Source of the DNA: Herbaspirillum frisingense
GTDB lineage: Bacteria > Pseudomonadota > Gammaproteobacteria > Burkholderiales > Burkholderiaceae_D
NCBI GenBank assembly: GCA_009914615.1
Contig: WNDX01000013.1
Location: 1-47,268, forward strand
Length of the DNA stretch: 47,268 bases
Reading direction: 5' to 3'
Part shown: positions 19,564 through 29,498 of the stretch, one piece after another
How positions within the stretch are numbered: position 1 is the stretch's first letter
Layout: the number at the start of each line of letters is the position of its first letter
The notes under the pieces: generated by a model
The model's input: the letters and a program-made list of their open reading frames with translations, nothing else
What the model was told of the DNA's origin: nothing
Databases searched by the model: none
Program-made: the position numbers and the translations under genes

Positions 19564-20153
19564 CAGGACACCGCCTTGCCCGACGCATCGACGCCGCAAA
19601 AGGCCAACACGTCGTCGAGATAATCGGCGAACTCGGCGATGCCGTGGTCGCTGCCGTCGATCACGGTCTGGCGCGCGCCGGCGTAGTGCGCCACCATCTC
19701 GCGCCAGTCCAGCACTTCGTCGCCGGTGGCGGCGATCAGGAAGTAGCGCTCGGGCCGGCTGATCTTGTCCACCGCCAGCGCGCGCAGCTCGGCGATGTAT
19801 TCATGCTTGAACTCGAACGGCTCGTCGGAGTGATACTGCGTGGTCACGCCGACATAGGATTCCAGTTCGCGCGGCGGCTTGACCGCCGGGTTCAGCAATA
19901 CCGCGCGGCAGCCATATTTCTCGGCCAGCCAGGTGGCGTAAAAGCCGCCCAGCGAGGAGCCGACCACCGTCAGGCGCGCCATGTCGGCGGTCGCGATGAG
20001 CGATTCGGCCAGGGCGATCGCGCCGGCCGGCGACGCCGGCAGTTGCGGGCAGGCGTAGCGATCCTGCAAACCCAGTTCGCGCATGCGCTGTCCCATCAGC
20101 CGCGCCTTGAAGGACTGCGGCGAGGAACGGAAGCCGTGCAGATAGAGAATCAT
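19563..20153 (-). CDS. YqiA/YcfP family alpha/beta-fold esterase
   Basis: A 196-residue small serine esterase. Seen: the N-terminal MILYLHGFRSSPQSFKA with the oxyanion HGF, the nucleophile elbow VVGSSLGGFYA, a late acid in AATGDEVLDW, and the catalytic His in DGSDHGIAEF. It resembles E. coli YqiA, which hydrolyses short acyl esters; the natural substrate is unknown. Both ends overlap neighbours by four bases: the start with the mpl stop (20150-20153) and the stop with the ubiC start (19561-19565). It is therefore the middle cistron of a tightly coupled mpl-esterase-ubiC set. Confidence 0.9.
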   Translation of the reverse strand: MILYLHGFRSSPQSFKARLMGQRMRELGLQDRYACPQLPASPAGAIALAESLIATADMARLTVVGSSLGGFYATWLAEKYGCRAVLLNPAVKPPRELESYVGVTTQYHSDEPFEFKHEYIAELRALAVDKISRPERYFLIAATGDEVLDWREMVAHYAGARQTVIDGSDHGIAEFADYLDDVLAFCGVDASGKAVS

Positions 20154-21529
20154 GCCAGCGCGTCCAGCAGCTTCTGGTGGACGCCGCCGAAGCCGCCGTT
20201 GCTCATCACCAGCACATGGTCGCCCGGTCGCGCCGCGGCCTTGACCGCCTGCACCAGCGCGCCCAGGTCATCGTAGGCGGAACCCTTGGCGCCCAGCGGC
20301 GCCAGCGCTTCAGCCAGATCCCAGCCGAGCGCGTCCTTGCCGGCCTTGGCGCCGTAGCCGAACACCAGGTCGGCGTCGGTCAGGCTGCCCGGCAGGGCTT
20401 CTTTCATGGTGCCCAGCTTCATGGTGTTGGAGCGCGGCTCCAGCACCGCCAGGATGCGTGCGGCGCCGATCTTCTTGCGCAGTCCGGCCACGGTGGTGGC
20501 GATGGCGGTCGGGTGATGGGCGAAATCGTCGTATACGGCCACGCCGTTGGCGGTGCCGCGCAATTCCATGCGGCGCTTCACGCTCTGGAAAGCGCCCAGC
20601 GCCTCGATGGCCTGGGCCGGAGCAACGCCGACGTGGCGCGCGGCGGCGATGGCGGCCAGCGCGTTCATGCGGTTGTGTTCGCCGCTCAGCTCCCACTGCA
20701 CGGTGCCTTGCAACTGGCCGTCGAACAGCACGTCGAAGCGGCCGTCCTCATGGGTAGCCAGCGACCAGCCCTGGCCATCGGCGACGCCGAAGTCTTCGCG
20801 CTCGCTCCAGCAACCGCGCGCGACCACGCGCTGCAGCGCCGGCTCGCGACCGTTGACCACCAGCCGGCCGATGCCGGGCACGGTGCGCACCAGATGATGG
20901 AATTGCGTCTCGATGGCGGCCAGATCCGGGAAGATGTCGGCGTGATCGTATTCCAGGTTGTTCAGGATGGCGGTGCGCGTGCGGTAGTGCACGAACTTGC
21001 TGCGCTTGTCGAAGAAGGCCGTGTCGTACTCGTCGGCTTCGATCACGAAGAAAGGTGACGGACCGCCCTGGCCGTCACTGCCCAGGCGCGCCGAGATGCC
21101 GAAATTCATCGGCACGCCGCCGATCAGGAAGCCCGGCCGGTAGCCGGCGTGCTCCAGCACCCAGGCCAGCATGGCCGAGGTGGTGGTCTTGCCGTGCGTG
21201 CCGGCCACGGACAGCACCCATTTGTCTTGCAGGAGTTCGCGCCCCATCCATTCGGGGCCGGAGACGTAGGGCAAGCCGCGGTTGAGGATTTCTTCCATCA
21301 GCGGATTGCCCCGCGAGACCACATTGCCGATCACGAACAGGTCCGGCTTGAGCTCCACCTGGGCCGGATCGAAGCCTTGCATCAGCTCGATGCCCTGGGC
21401 TTCCAGCTGAGTGCTCATCGGCGGGTAGACGTTGGCGTCGCAGCCGGTCACCTTGTGGCCGGCCTCCTTGGCCAGGACGGCCAGGCCGCCCATGAAGGTG
21501 CCGCAAATGCCGAGAATGTGAATATGCAT
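20150..21529 (-). CDS. mpl: UDP-N-acetylmuramate:L-alanyl-gamma-D-glutamyl-meso-diaminopimelate ligase
   Basis: Mpl attaches recycled tripeptide to UDP-MurNAc, returning wall fragments to synthesis. The 459-residue protein has the Mur-ligase N-domain (MHIHILGICGTFMGGLAVLA), the ATP P-loop VAGTHGKTTTSAM (residues 108-120), IEADEYDTAFFDKRSKF, and a C-terminal domain with YDDFAHHPTAI and EPRSNTMKLGTMK. GTFMGG in place of MurC's GxGMxG type start is an Mpl marker. I start at the ATG at 21529; the upstream 38 codons are not Mpl-like. AmpD and AnmK, also recycling enzymes, are in this window. Confidence 0.95.
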   Translation of the reverse strand: MHIHILGICGTFMGGLAVLAKEAGHKVTGCDANVYPPMSTQLEAQGIELMQGFDPAQVELKPDLFVIGNVVSRGNPLMEEILNRGLPYVSGPEWMGRELLQDKWVLSVAGTHGKTTTSAMLAWVLEHAGYRPGFLIGGVPMNFGISARLGSDGQGGPSPFFVIEADEYDTAFFDKRSKFVHYRTRTAILNNLEYDHADIFPDLAAIETQFHHLVRTVPGIGRLVVNGREPALQRVVARGCWSEREDFGVADGQGWSLATHEDGRFDVLFDGQLQGTVQWELSGEHNRMNALAAIAAARHVGVAPAQAIEALGAFQSVKRRMELRGTANGVAVYDDFAHHPTAIATTVAGLRKKIGAARILAVLEPRSNTMKLGTMKEALPGSLTDADLVFGYGAKAGKDALGWDLAEALAPLGAKGSAYDDLGALVQAVKAAARPGDHVLVMSNGGFGGVHQKLLDALA

Positions 21530-21678
21530 AACAAGTCTTGGGGTGTAATCCCGGGATTTTACCTGAGCCAGCCGCTTCGCCCCCAGCCCCACCGGTACAA
21601 ATACGGGATGAAAAACAGGCAATCCCGACCTGTCGGCGCGCATCCGGCGGCGTTCGGCGGCATCGGGCGCGAGCGGGT

Positions 21679-22326
21679 ATGATGTCGCCCATGCCGGACT
21701 TCACCTCTCCCACCGAACAACTGCGCGCCGAGATCGCCGCAGCCGCCGCGCGCATGATCGCCGAAGACGGCGCCGACTATGGCAGCGCCAAGCGCAAGGC
21801 TGCCAAGCAGATCCTGGGCAACCAGAAGGTGCGCGGCGAGATCATGCCCGATAACGAGCAGATCGAAGAAGAAGTGCGCCTGTATAACGAACTCTTCTTC
21901 GCCGACACCCAGCCGGCCCGCCTGCTGCATCTGCGCCGCGTGGCCTTGAAGCTGATGCAGGACCTGCAGGTTTTCAACCCCTATATCACCGGCGCCGTGC
22001 TCAACGGCACCGCCGGCGAGCATTCGGACATCCATTTGCAGCTGTTTGCGCCGAGCGCCAAGGATGTGGAAATCTTCCTGCTCAACAAGAACGTGAATTT
22101 CGACGTCGGCGAGACGCCGCATTTCCGCACCGGCCAGCCGGTGGAAACGCTGAGCTTCCTGCTGCCGCAGAAGGGCGCGCCGGCGGAGCTGGCCCATCTC
22201 GCCCTGTATGAAGAAGACGACCTGCGCGGTGGCGTGCGCGCCGCGCCGGGCAAACGGCCGGATCGCGCCGACGCCGCGGCCCTGGCGCGCCTGATCGAAG
22301 CGACATCCGAGGAAGAAAATCAATGA
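21679..22326 (+). CDS. Conserved-looking protein of unknown function
   Basis: I do not recognise this 215-residue protein with certainty. The N-terminal part (residues 1-75) is helical and charged, with RMIAEDGADYGSAKRKAAKQ. The centre (about 95-145) reads ITGAVLNGTAGEHSDIHLQL, loosely like the G[ST]...SDIDL motif of the polymerase-beta nucleotidyltransferase fold. The C-terminus is acidic. A second ligand acid (VEIFLLNKNV region) is uncertain. Possible starts are ATGs at 21679, 21682 and 21691. It is divergent from mpl and its stop overlaps the start of the TlpA-like gene (ATGA), so the two are co-translated. Composition is like its neighbours, with no sign of transfer. Confidence 0.75.
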   Translation: MMSPMPDFTSPTEQLRAEIAAAAARMIAEDGADYGSAKRKAAKQILGNQKVRGEIMPDNEQIEEEVRLYNELFFADTQPARLLHLRRVALKLMQDLQVFNPYITGAVLNGTAGEHSDIHLQLFAPSAKDVEIFLLNKNVNFDVGETPHFRTGQPVETLSFLLPQKGAPAELAHLALYEEDDLRGGVRAAPGKRPDRADAAALARLIEATSEEENQ

Positions 22327-22844
22327 ACAAGCTGCGTAATGCCATCCTGTTGATCGTGGTTGCCGTCATTTGCGTTGCGGGCGGCATCTACGCCAGCCAC
22401 CGCGCCACCCCGCCCGACTCGCCCGAAACCCAGGCGCTGAACCGCCTGCTGTCGCAATCGATGCCGGATGCGGCGGGCAAGCAGCAATCGCTGGCCCAGT
22501 GGAAGGGCAAGCCGCTGGTGGTCAACTTCTGGGCCACCTGGTGCGGCCCCTGCGTCGAGGAAATGCCTGAGCTGACAGCCTTGCTGCAGGAAATCGCGCC
22601 CGTGCAAATTCTGGGAATTGGCGTCGATAGTCAGGAAAATATCGCCAAATTTGCGGAAAAGTACCAAATCCGCTATCCTCTCTTCGTTGCCGGAACCGGC
22701 GCCACCGATCTGCTGAGACAATTCGGCAATCAGGCCGGCGGCCTCCCGTTCACCGCTCTGGTGGGCAAGGACGGCAAAGTCAAAAAGATCTACCTCGGCC
22801 GCTTGAAGTTCGACGAGCTGCGCCAAGACCTCTCCCAACTGTAA
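22323..22844 (+). CDS. TlpA-like thioredoxin-fold protein, membrane-anchored
   Basis: A 173-residue protein with one N-terminal signal anchor (residues 5-25) and a periplasmic thioredoxin domain. The redox motif is WCGPC at 73-77 (VVNFWATWCGPCVEEMPEL), the cis-Pro loop is GGLPFTALVGKDG, and GVDSQENIAKFAEKYQ is typical of TlpA/ResA. Such proteins reduce disulfides in the periplasm, often for cytochrome c or oxidase maturation; the target is not evident here. The ATG overlaps the stop of the preceding orphan gene. It is 85 bp before aroQ. Confidence 0.9.
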   Translation: MNKLRNAILLIVVAVICVAGGIYASHRATPPDSPETQALNRLLSQSMPDAAGKQQSLAQWKGKPLVVNFWATWCGPCVEEMPELTALLQEIAPVQILGIGVDSQENIAKFAEKYQIRYPLFVAGTGATDLLRQFGNQAGGLPFTALVGKDGKVKKIYLGRLKFDELRQDLSQL

Positions 22845-22866
22845 ATCCGCGAAAAGAAAGTTTTTC

Positions 22867-22893
22867 TTGCCAAATGATGCCATTTGACGGCAA
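22867..22893. promoter_or_regulatory. Nested inverted repeat upstream of aroQ
   Basis: TTGCC-AAATG-ATGC-CATTT-GAC-GGCAA forms a 10-bp stem interrupted by a 3-nt bulge. It follows a T-rich stretch and ends 36 bp before the aroQ ATG. There is no T-run after it, so it looks more like an operator or leader element than a terminator. Confidence 0.4.
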
Positions 22894-22929
22894 AATGCGC
22901 GCATCGTCGTCAAACGGAGCTTAATCTCC

Positions 22930-23367
22930 ATGGCAAAACACCTCCTACTCCTGAATGGCCCGAACCTGAATCTGCTCGGGACCCGGGAGCCGGAAGTCTA
23001 CGGATCGACCACGCTGGCCGATGTCGAGAAGCTGGCGCAGGAACAGGCAAGCGCCGCGGGCATCCGCCTGCAGGCATTCCAGAGCAACCATGAAGGCGCC
23101 CTGATCGACCGCATCCAGCAAGCCCGCCAGGAGGGCGTGGATGCCATCGTCATCAACCCCGGCGGACTGACCCATACCAGCGTAGCGCTGCGCGATGCGC
23201 TGGCCGGCGTGGCCATCCCCTTCGTGGAAGTGCATATTTCCAATATTCATCAGCGTGAGGAATTTCGTCATTTTTCATACCTGTCCGGCATTGCCCGGGC
23301 AGTCATGTGCGGCTTCGGCGTCGATGGCTATCGCCTGGCGATCGACTACTGGCTGCGTCAATCCTGA
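22930..23367 (+). CDS. aroQ: Type II 3-dehydroquinate dehydratase
   Basis: AroQ dehydrates 3-dehydroquinate to 3-dehydroshikimate in the shikimate pathway, as a cytosolic dodecamer. The 145-residue protein shows [18 protein letters not shown] with the catalytic Tyr, [30 protein letters not shown] and [19 protein letters not shown], matching type II enzymes across their length. It starts with ATG at 22930. aroQ-accB-accC is a widely conserved order in beta- and gammaproteobacteria. The product's downstream enzyme, AroE, is encoded at 14993-15808. Confidence 0.97.
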   Translation: MAKHLLLLNGPNLNLLGTREPEVYGSTTLADVEKLAQEQASAAGIRLQAFQSNHEGALIDRIQQARQEGVDAIVINPGGLTHTSVALRDALAGVAIPFVEVHISNIHQREEFRHFSYLSGIARAVMCGFGVDGYRLAIDYWLRQS

Positions 23368-23440
23368 CGGCCGGGATCGCCCCGCCCGAAGGGATCGCAT
23401 CAACCAACAGCAATAAATACGCAACAAGCATTGCACCGAT

Positions 23441-23469
23441 AGCGCCGGCCGCCATGGACAGCCGGCGCT
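23441..23469 (+). promoter_or_regulatory. Hairpin in the aroQ-accB gap (attenuator- or terminator-like)
   Basis: A perfect 9-bp stem AGCGCCGGC/GCCGGCGCT with an 11-nt loop, followed by TTCCTT. It lies 40 bp before the accB start in a 142-bp gap. It could terminate aroQ or control entry into accB. The trailing T content is too low for a firm terminator call. Confidence 0.45.
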
Positions 23470-23509
23470 TCCTTAACAACACTACTCATCTACATTCCGA
23501 GGGATTCAA

Positions 23510-23980
23510 ATGGATTTACGAAAACTCAAGACGCTGATCGACCTGGTTGCTGAATCGGCCATCGAAGAGCTGGAAGTCACCGAAGGCGAAAGCAAGGTCA
23601 GGATCGTCAAGTCTTCCCCGAATGCACAGAATCAGGTCGTGATGGTGCCGCAACAGGCTGCGTATGCGCCGGCCGCCGCCCCGATCGCCGCCGCTCCGGT
23701 GGCTGCCGCTCCCGCTGCGGCAGCCGCCCCGGCCGCCGTGCCGGAAGGCTATATCGTGAAATCGCCCATGGTCGGCACCTTCTACCGTTCCTCCGCACCG
23801 GGCGCTCCGGCGTTCGTCGAAGTGGGCAAGGAAGTCAAGGAAGGCGATACCCTGTGCATCATCGAAGCGATGAAGCTGTTGAACGAGATCGACACCGACA
23901 AGGGTGGCGTGGTCAAGCAGATCCTGGTGGAAAACGGCCAGCCGGTCGAATTCGGCCAGCCGCTGTTCGTGCTGGGCTGA
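23510..23980 (+). CDS. accB: Biotin carboxyl carrier protein of acetyl-CoA carboxylase
   Basis: BCCP carries CO2 on biotin between the AccC and AccAD active sites in the first step of fatty-acid synthesis. The 156-residue protein has the N-terminal dimer segment ([20 protein letters not shown]). A flexible Ala/Pro linker spans residues 50-77. The biotinyl domain follows with [13 protein letters not shown], in which Lys122 is the biotinylation site. [16 protein letters not shown] includes the 'thumb' region typical of AccB. It starts with ATG at 23510. It precedes accC by 186 bp. Confidence 0.97.
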   Translation: MDLRKLKTLIDLVAESAIEELEVTEGESKVRIVKSSPNAQNQVVMVPQQAAYAPAAAPIAAAPVAAAPAAAAAPAAVPEGYIVKSPMVGTFYRSSAPGAPAFVEVGKEVKEGDTLCIIEAMKLLNEIDTDKGGVVKQILVENGQPVEFGQPLFVLG

Positions 23981-24059
23981 TCGCGAAGAAGCCTCCCGGC
24001 CTGGCCGGATGACGCCGCCCGCGGGCGGCAATCGAAGTGGAAATGCTGTACTGTCGATG

Positions 24060-24118
24060 CGGGCCGCAGCGCGATGCGACTTCAGCGCACCAGCGCTGGC
24101 AATGCGCGGCGCGGCCCG
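24060..24118 (+). promoter_or_regulatory. Strong inverted-repeat structure in the accB-accC gap
   Basis: Outer arms CGGGCCGC (24060-24067) and GCGGCCCG (24111-24118) enclose an inner hairpin CAGCGC-acca-GCGCTG (24083-24098), with further GCGC pairing between. It lies mid-gap in a transcript that is normally co-transcribed, about 50 bp before the accC ATG. Its role is unknown. Confidence 0.4.
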
Positions 24119-24166
24119 TCATCCGGAACCTATAACGCTTGATCTTAGCGACGCCTCATTCCTGTT

Positions 24167-25543
<1,377 letters not shown>

Positions 25544-25555
25544 AAGAAGGCAAGC

Positions 25556-26470
25556 ATGGGTTGGGTTGAAATCGTCATCGAAGTGGCGCGCGACCAGGCG
25601 GAGGAGCTGTCCGACGCCCTGATGGAGGCTGGTGCCCTGTCGGTGTCGGTGGAGGACGCGGACGAAGGCACCGATGCCGAACGTCCGCTGTTCGGCGAGC
25701 CGGGCATGGAGCCCGAGCAAGCCGCCTGGGACCGCAGCCGCGTGGTGGCGCTGGCCGGCAAGGATGCCGACCACGCCGCCATCGTGACCGATGCGGCCAA
25801 GGCCATCGGCCTGGACTATGCGCTGCCCTTCGCCACCCGCGATGTGGAAGAGCAGGACTGGGTGCGCCTGACGCAATCCCAGTTCGAGCCCATCCACATC
25901 GGCCGCCGCATCTGGGTGGTGCCGAGCTGGCACGACGCCCCGGCCGATCCGGATGCGCTGTTGCTGGAGCTCGACCCGGGCCTGGCCTTCGGCACCGGCA
26001 GCCACCCGACCACCCGGCTGTGCATGGAATGGCTGGAATCGCAGGCCATCGGCGCGCAGACGCTGCTGGACTACGGCTGCGGCTCCGGCATCCTGGCCCT
26101 GGTCGCGGCCAAGGTCGGCGTGCCGCAGGTGATCGGCGTGGACATCGATCCCCAGGCGCTGGAAGCGGCTCAGCACAATGCCGAGCGCAACCGCTGCGAA
26201 GTCGCCTATTTCCTGCCCGAGCCCTTCGCCCAGGCCCATCCGGAAGGTGAGCGCTTCGACATCGTGGTGGCCAATATCCTGGCCGGCCCGCTGCAACTGA
26301 TGGCGCCGATGCTGGCCGGACGCGTGCGTCCGGGCGGGTCGCTGGTGCTGTCTGGCGTGCTGGATCGCCAGGCGGACGAAGTGATCGCCGCCTACGCGCC
26401 CTACGTCCCGCTGACGGTGTGGGCCGAACACGAAGGCTGGGTGGCCCTCGCAGGCCGCCTGCCGGAGTAA
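25556..26470 (+). CDS. prmA: Ribosomal protein L11 methyltransferase
   Basis: PrmA trimethylates ribosomal protein L11. The 304-residue protein has an N-terminal substrate-recognition domain ([20 protein letters not shown]), a linker with [12 protein letters not shown], and a SAM-dependent methyltransferase domain. In the latter are [34 protein letters not shown] (SAM motif I), [12 protein letters not shown] and [15 protein letters not shown] (an NILA-type motif IV as in PrmA). It starts with ATG at 25556, 12 bp after accC, and is followed after 3 bp by the zinc-ribbon gene. The accC-prmA pairing is common in proteobacteria. Confidence 0.96.
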   Translation: MGWVEIVIEVARDQAEELSDALMEAGALSVSVEDADEGTDAERPLFGEPGMEPEQAAWDRSRVVALAGKDADHAAIVTDAAKAIGLDYALPFATRDVEEQDWVRLTQSQFEPIHIGRRIWVVPSWHDAPADPDALLLELDPGLAFGTGSHPTTRLCMEWLESQAIGAQTLLDYGCGSGILALVAAKVGVPQVIGVDIDPQALEAAQHNAERNRCEVAYFLPEPFAQAHPEGERFDIVVANILAGPLQLMAPMLAGRVRPGGSLVLSGVLDRQADEVIAAYAPYVPLTVWAEHEGWVALAGRLPE

Positions 26471-26473
26471 TAC

Positions 26474-27733
26474 ATGGCGTTGGCGACCCAATGTCCGCAC
26501 TGCCTTACCATCTTCAGGGTCGCCAGCGACCAGCTTAAACTGCGCGGCGGCCTGGTTCGCTGCGGCAGTTGCCGCGAAGTCTTCAATGGCCAGGAATTCC
26601 TGGTCGAAGCCAGCGTCAGCGACGGCCTCTACCATCCGGCGCCGGGCAGCAAGGCCCAGCCTGCCGCCGGCGCGCAGCCGGCTCCGGCCGTTTCCCCGCC
26701 ACCTGCCGTGACGCCTTCGGAGGCCATTCCGGAGGTCAACGCGCCCGCCATGCCGGCAAGCCAGACGCGCCCGGCTGCTCCGGCCGCGGCCGCCTCGAAC
26801 GCCTTGAACGCCTCAAACACCGCGCCCCCGCCTGCCGCACCGGCGCTGGCGCCGGCTGAAACGTCCGCGCCCATCCCCGCGGTCGCGGAACCCAAGGTCT
26901 TCCGCTCACCGGCCAGCCCCGGTTACATCCCTGACCTCGGCACGCCGCTGAAATCGCCGGAACCGCTCGGACAAGCACCGGGCGATACGACGCCGTCGTT
27001 TGCGTCTCAGCCTGCCCCGGCGGCATCGGCTGCGGAGGAAATCGACACCGCCTCTCTGCTGCGGCGGTCTTCCGCCGATGCGCAAGCCGGCGACGACGAT
27101 CCCTTCACGGCCTATGAAGACGCCGCCGCGCGGCAGGATGATGTCGACAGCACGGCCGAAGAAGAAGCGGAACACGCTGAAGCAAGCAATGAAGACGAGG
27201 ACGCCGAGGAGCCCGCTTTCGTCAGGAACGCCGAGCGCAAGGAGCGCATTGGCCACGTCGTGAAGATGGCGATGATGATCCTGGCCGGAGTGATGGTGCC
27301 GCTCCTGCTGCTGCAATCCATCTATTACTGGCGCAATCCCCTGGCCGCCGCCGCGCCGCCGCTGCGCCCCATGCTCAACGGCATGTGCGCCGCCTTCCAT
27401 TGCACCGTGGGCCTGCCGGCCGAGATCGAGCGCCTGTCGCTGGAGTCCAACGAACTGCAGGTGGTGCCGCCCAACCAGAACATCTACGCGCTGACGCTGG
27501 TGATGCGCAACCGCAGCGCCAGCCCGCAGGCTTGGCCGCATATCGAACTCACGCTCAATAACGACGATGAAAAGGCCGTGGTGCGCCGGGTGTTCCGTCC
27601 CCGCGAGTACCTGCCCAATGCCCAGGCGGTGGAGGCCGGCATTGGCGGCGAGAGCGAGCAGCAGGTCAAGCTGACTTTCGAGCTGAACGACGCGCTGGTG
27701 TCGGGCTACCGCATCTATCTGTTCTACCCCTGA
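26474..27733 (+). CDS. Zinc-ribbon and DUF3426 domain membrane protein
   Basis: A 419-residue protein in three parts. The N-terminus is an MJ0042-type zinc ribbon with Cys7, Cys10, Cys30 and Cys33 (CPHC and CGSC). A long disordered Ala/Pro-rich, then acidic, linker covers about 50-250. One membrane segment (about 262-282, MAMMILAGVMVPLLLLQSIY) leads to a DUF3426 domain of about 130 residues ending YRIYLFYP. The cytosolic ribbon and periplasmic DUF3426 suggest signalling or assembly across the membrane, but the function is unknown. It starts 3 bp after the prmA stop and is a usual neighbour of prmA in betaproteobacteria. Confidence 0.9.
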   Translation: MALATQCPHCLTIFRVASDQLKLRGGLVRCGSCREVFNGQEFLVEASVSDGLYHPAPGSKAQPAAGAQPAPAVSPPPAVTPSEAIPEVNAPAMPASQTRPAAPAAAASNALNASNTAPPPAAPALAPAETSAPIPAVAEPKVFRSPASPGYIPDLGTPLKSPEPLGQAPGDTTPSFASQPAPAASAAEEIDTASLLRRSSADAQAGDDDPFTAYEDAAARQDDVDSTAEEEAEHAEASNEDEDAEEPAFVRNAERKERIGHVVKMAMMILAGVMVPLLLLQSIYYWRNPLAAAAPPLRPMLNGMCAAFHCTVGLPAEIERLSLESNELQVVPPNQNIYALTLVMRNRSASPQAWPHIELTLNNDDEKAVVRRVFRPREYLPNAQAVEAGIGGESEQQVKLTFELNDALVSGYRIYLFYP

Positions 27734-27831
27734 GATTCCTTCCTGGCCGGGCCGCAAAAAAGGCGGCCTTGCTGAAGTCTGCGCCGCTTTCTTCTACAAT
27801 GCGGCATTCACAACCTTTTTACTTCTCTCCC

Positions 27832-28767
27832 ATGAGCTCTCTGATCTGCGGTTCCCTGGCCTACGACAACATCATGCAATACGAGGGCCGCTTCTCCGAC
27901 GCCCTGCTGGCCGACCAGCTGCACAAGGTCAACGTGTCCTTCCTGGTGCCCACCATGCGCCGCGAATTCGGCGGCTGCGCCGGCAATATCGCGTACAACC
28001 TGAAGCTCCTGGGCGGTGATCCCGTCATCATGGCGACCGTGGGCGTGGATAGCGCGCCTTACATGGAGCGCTTTGCCGAACTGGGCATCACGACCAAGTG
28101 CGTGCGCCAGATCGAATCCTCCTTCACCGGCCAGTGCTTCATTACCACCGACGCCGACGGCAACCAGATCAACGCCTTCCACCCCGGCGCAATGAGCTGG
28201 TCGCATGAAAACAAGGTGGCTGACGCCGGCGCCGTCAAGTTCGTGATCGTTGCGCCTGATGGCCGCGACGGCATGCTGCAGCACGCCCAGCAGGCGGGCG
28301 ACCTGAAGATCCCGCTGATTTTCGATCCGGGTCAGGGCATGCCGATGTTCGGCGGCGATGAGCTGAAGAACTTCATCGAACTGGCGACCTACGTGGCCGT
28401 GAACGATTATGAAGCCGAGATGCTGACCGCGCGCACCGGCCTGACGCTGGCGCAGATCGCCGAGCGCGTATCGGCACTGGTGGTGACCCGCGGCGAGCTG
28501 GGCGCCGAAATCTTCACCGGCGGCAAGAAATTCGACATCCCCTGCGTGCAGGCCGACAAGATCGCCGATCCGACCGGCTGCGGCGATGCTTTCCGCGCCG
28601 GCATGCTGCACGGCCTGACCGAAGGCTACGACTGGGAAACCACCGGCCGTCTAGCCAGCCTGATGGGTTCGATCAAGATCGCTTCGCAAGGCCCGCAGAA
28701 CCACGCGCCGTCCAAGGCCGAGATCGAAGAGCGCTTCCACAAGGCCTTCGGCTACCGCTTCGGTTGA
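27832..28767 (+). CDS. PfkB-family carbohydrate/nucleoside kinase
   Basis: A 311-residue ribokinase-fold kinase. It has the N-terminal MSSLICGSLAYDNIM, the PfkB signature region GGCAGNIAYNLKLLGG (substrate side), and the C-terminal ADPTGCGDAFRAGMLHGL with the anion hole and catalytic Asp. Members in this position are usually annotated as adenosine kinase-like or sugar kinases; the substrate cannot be read from sequence alone. I start at the ATG at 27832 (MSSLICG) because the upstream codons overlap a TACAAT-like promoter element (27795-27800). It is followed by the exported peroxiredoxin. Confidence 0.88.
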   Translation: MSSLICGSLAYDNIMQYEGRFSDALLADQLHKVNVSFLVPTMRREFGGCAGNIAYNLKLLGGDPVIMATVGVDSAPYMERFAELGITTKCVRQIESSFTGQCFITTDADGNQINAFHPGAMSWSHENKVADAGAVKFVIVAPDGRDGMLQHAQQAGDLKIPLIFDPGQGMPMFGGDELKNFIELATYVAVNDYEAEMLTARTGLTLAQIAERVSALVVTRGELGAEIFTGGKKFDIPCVQADKIADPTGCGDAFRAGMLHGLTEGYDWETTGRLASLMGSIKIASQGPQNHAPSKAEIEERFHKAFGYRFG

Positions 28768-28812
28768 TCGGGGTTGCCCGCGGGCGTGCCAGACATATCA
28801 AGGAGATTGACC

Positions 28813-29394
28813 ATGCAAACTGCTTTCCCTGTCTCGACCACCCGCGACCTGCGCCGCGTTGCCGCCGCCTCGCTGCTGCTGGGTGCCGCGCTGCTGGCGC
28901 AGCCGGCCCTGGCGGTGCTCAAACCCGGCGAAAAAGCGCCCGAATTTTCCGCCCCGGCTTCGCTGGGCGGCCAGGTATCGACCTTCTCGCTATCGTCGGC
29001 GCTGAAGAAGGGTCCCGTGGTGCTGTACTTCTACCCGGCGGCCTTCACCGCCGGCTGCACCATCGAAGCCCACCTGTTCGCCGAGGCTACCGACCGCTAC
29101 AAGGCGCTGGGCGCGACCGTGATCGGCGTCTCGGCCGACAGCATCGAAACCCTCAACAAGTTCTCGGTGAGCGAATGCCGCAGCAAGTTCGCGGTGGCGG
29201 CCGATGTCGACCAGAAGATCATGAAGTCCTACGACGCCGTACTGAACAAGAACGCCGAGCGCGCCAGCCGCACCTCGTATGTGATCGCGCCCGACCATTC
29301 CATCCTCTACGAATACACCGACATGAATCCGGAGAAGCATGTGGAAAACACCATGCACGCGCTGGAGCAATGGTCGGCGAAGAAGAAGCAGTAA
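28813..29394 (+). CDS. Exported peroxiredoxin (AhpC/TSA, BCP-like)
   Basis: A 193-residue protein with a Sec signal peptide of about 34 residues (hydrophobic core AAASLLLGAALLA, cleavage after QPALA). A thioredoxin-fold peroxiredoxin domain follows. The peroxidatic cysteine is in FYPAAFTAGCTIEAHLFAEA, and a second Cys in SVSECRSKF could resolve it. Peroxiredoxins reduce peroxides; this one should act in the periplasm, whereas BCP proteins are usually cytosolic. The ATG at 28813 is preceded by AGGAG at the right distance; an earlier reading from 28774 was rejected. A terminator follows. Confidence 0.87.
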   Translation: MQTAFPVSTTRDLRRVAAASLLLGAALLAQPALAVLKPGEKAPEFSAPASLGGQVSTFSLSSALKKGPVVLYFYPAAFTAGCTIEAHLFAEATDRYKALGATVIGVSADSIETLNKFSVSECRSKFAVAADVDQKIMKSYDAVLNKNAERASRTSYVIAPDHSILYEYTDMNPEKHVENTMHALEQWSAKKKQ

Positions 29395-29428
29395 GCAGCA
29401 GTAAGCATGCGCCTGGCCGCTGGCCATG

Positions 29429-29458
29429 AAAAAAGCCGGACATCTGTCCGGCTTTTTT
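29429..29458. terminator. Bidirectional terminator between the peroxiredoxin gene and yggT
   Basis: AAAAAGCCGGACA and TGTCCGGCTTTTTT form a near-perfect stem with a short loop, A-run on one side and T-run on the other, between convergent genes. Confidence 0.9.
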
Positions 29459-29498
29459 ATTTGGCCGCCGCGCGGAGGGCGACGCCATCCGGCGAAGC

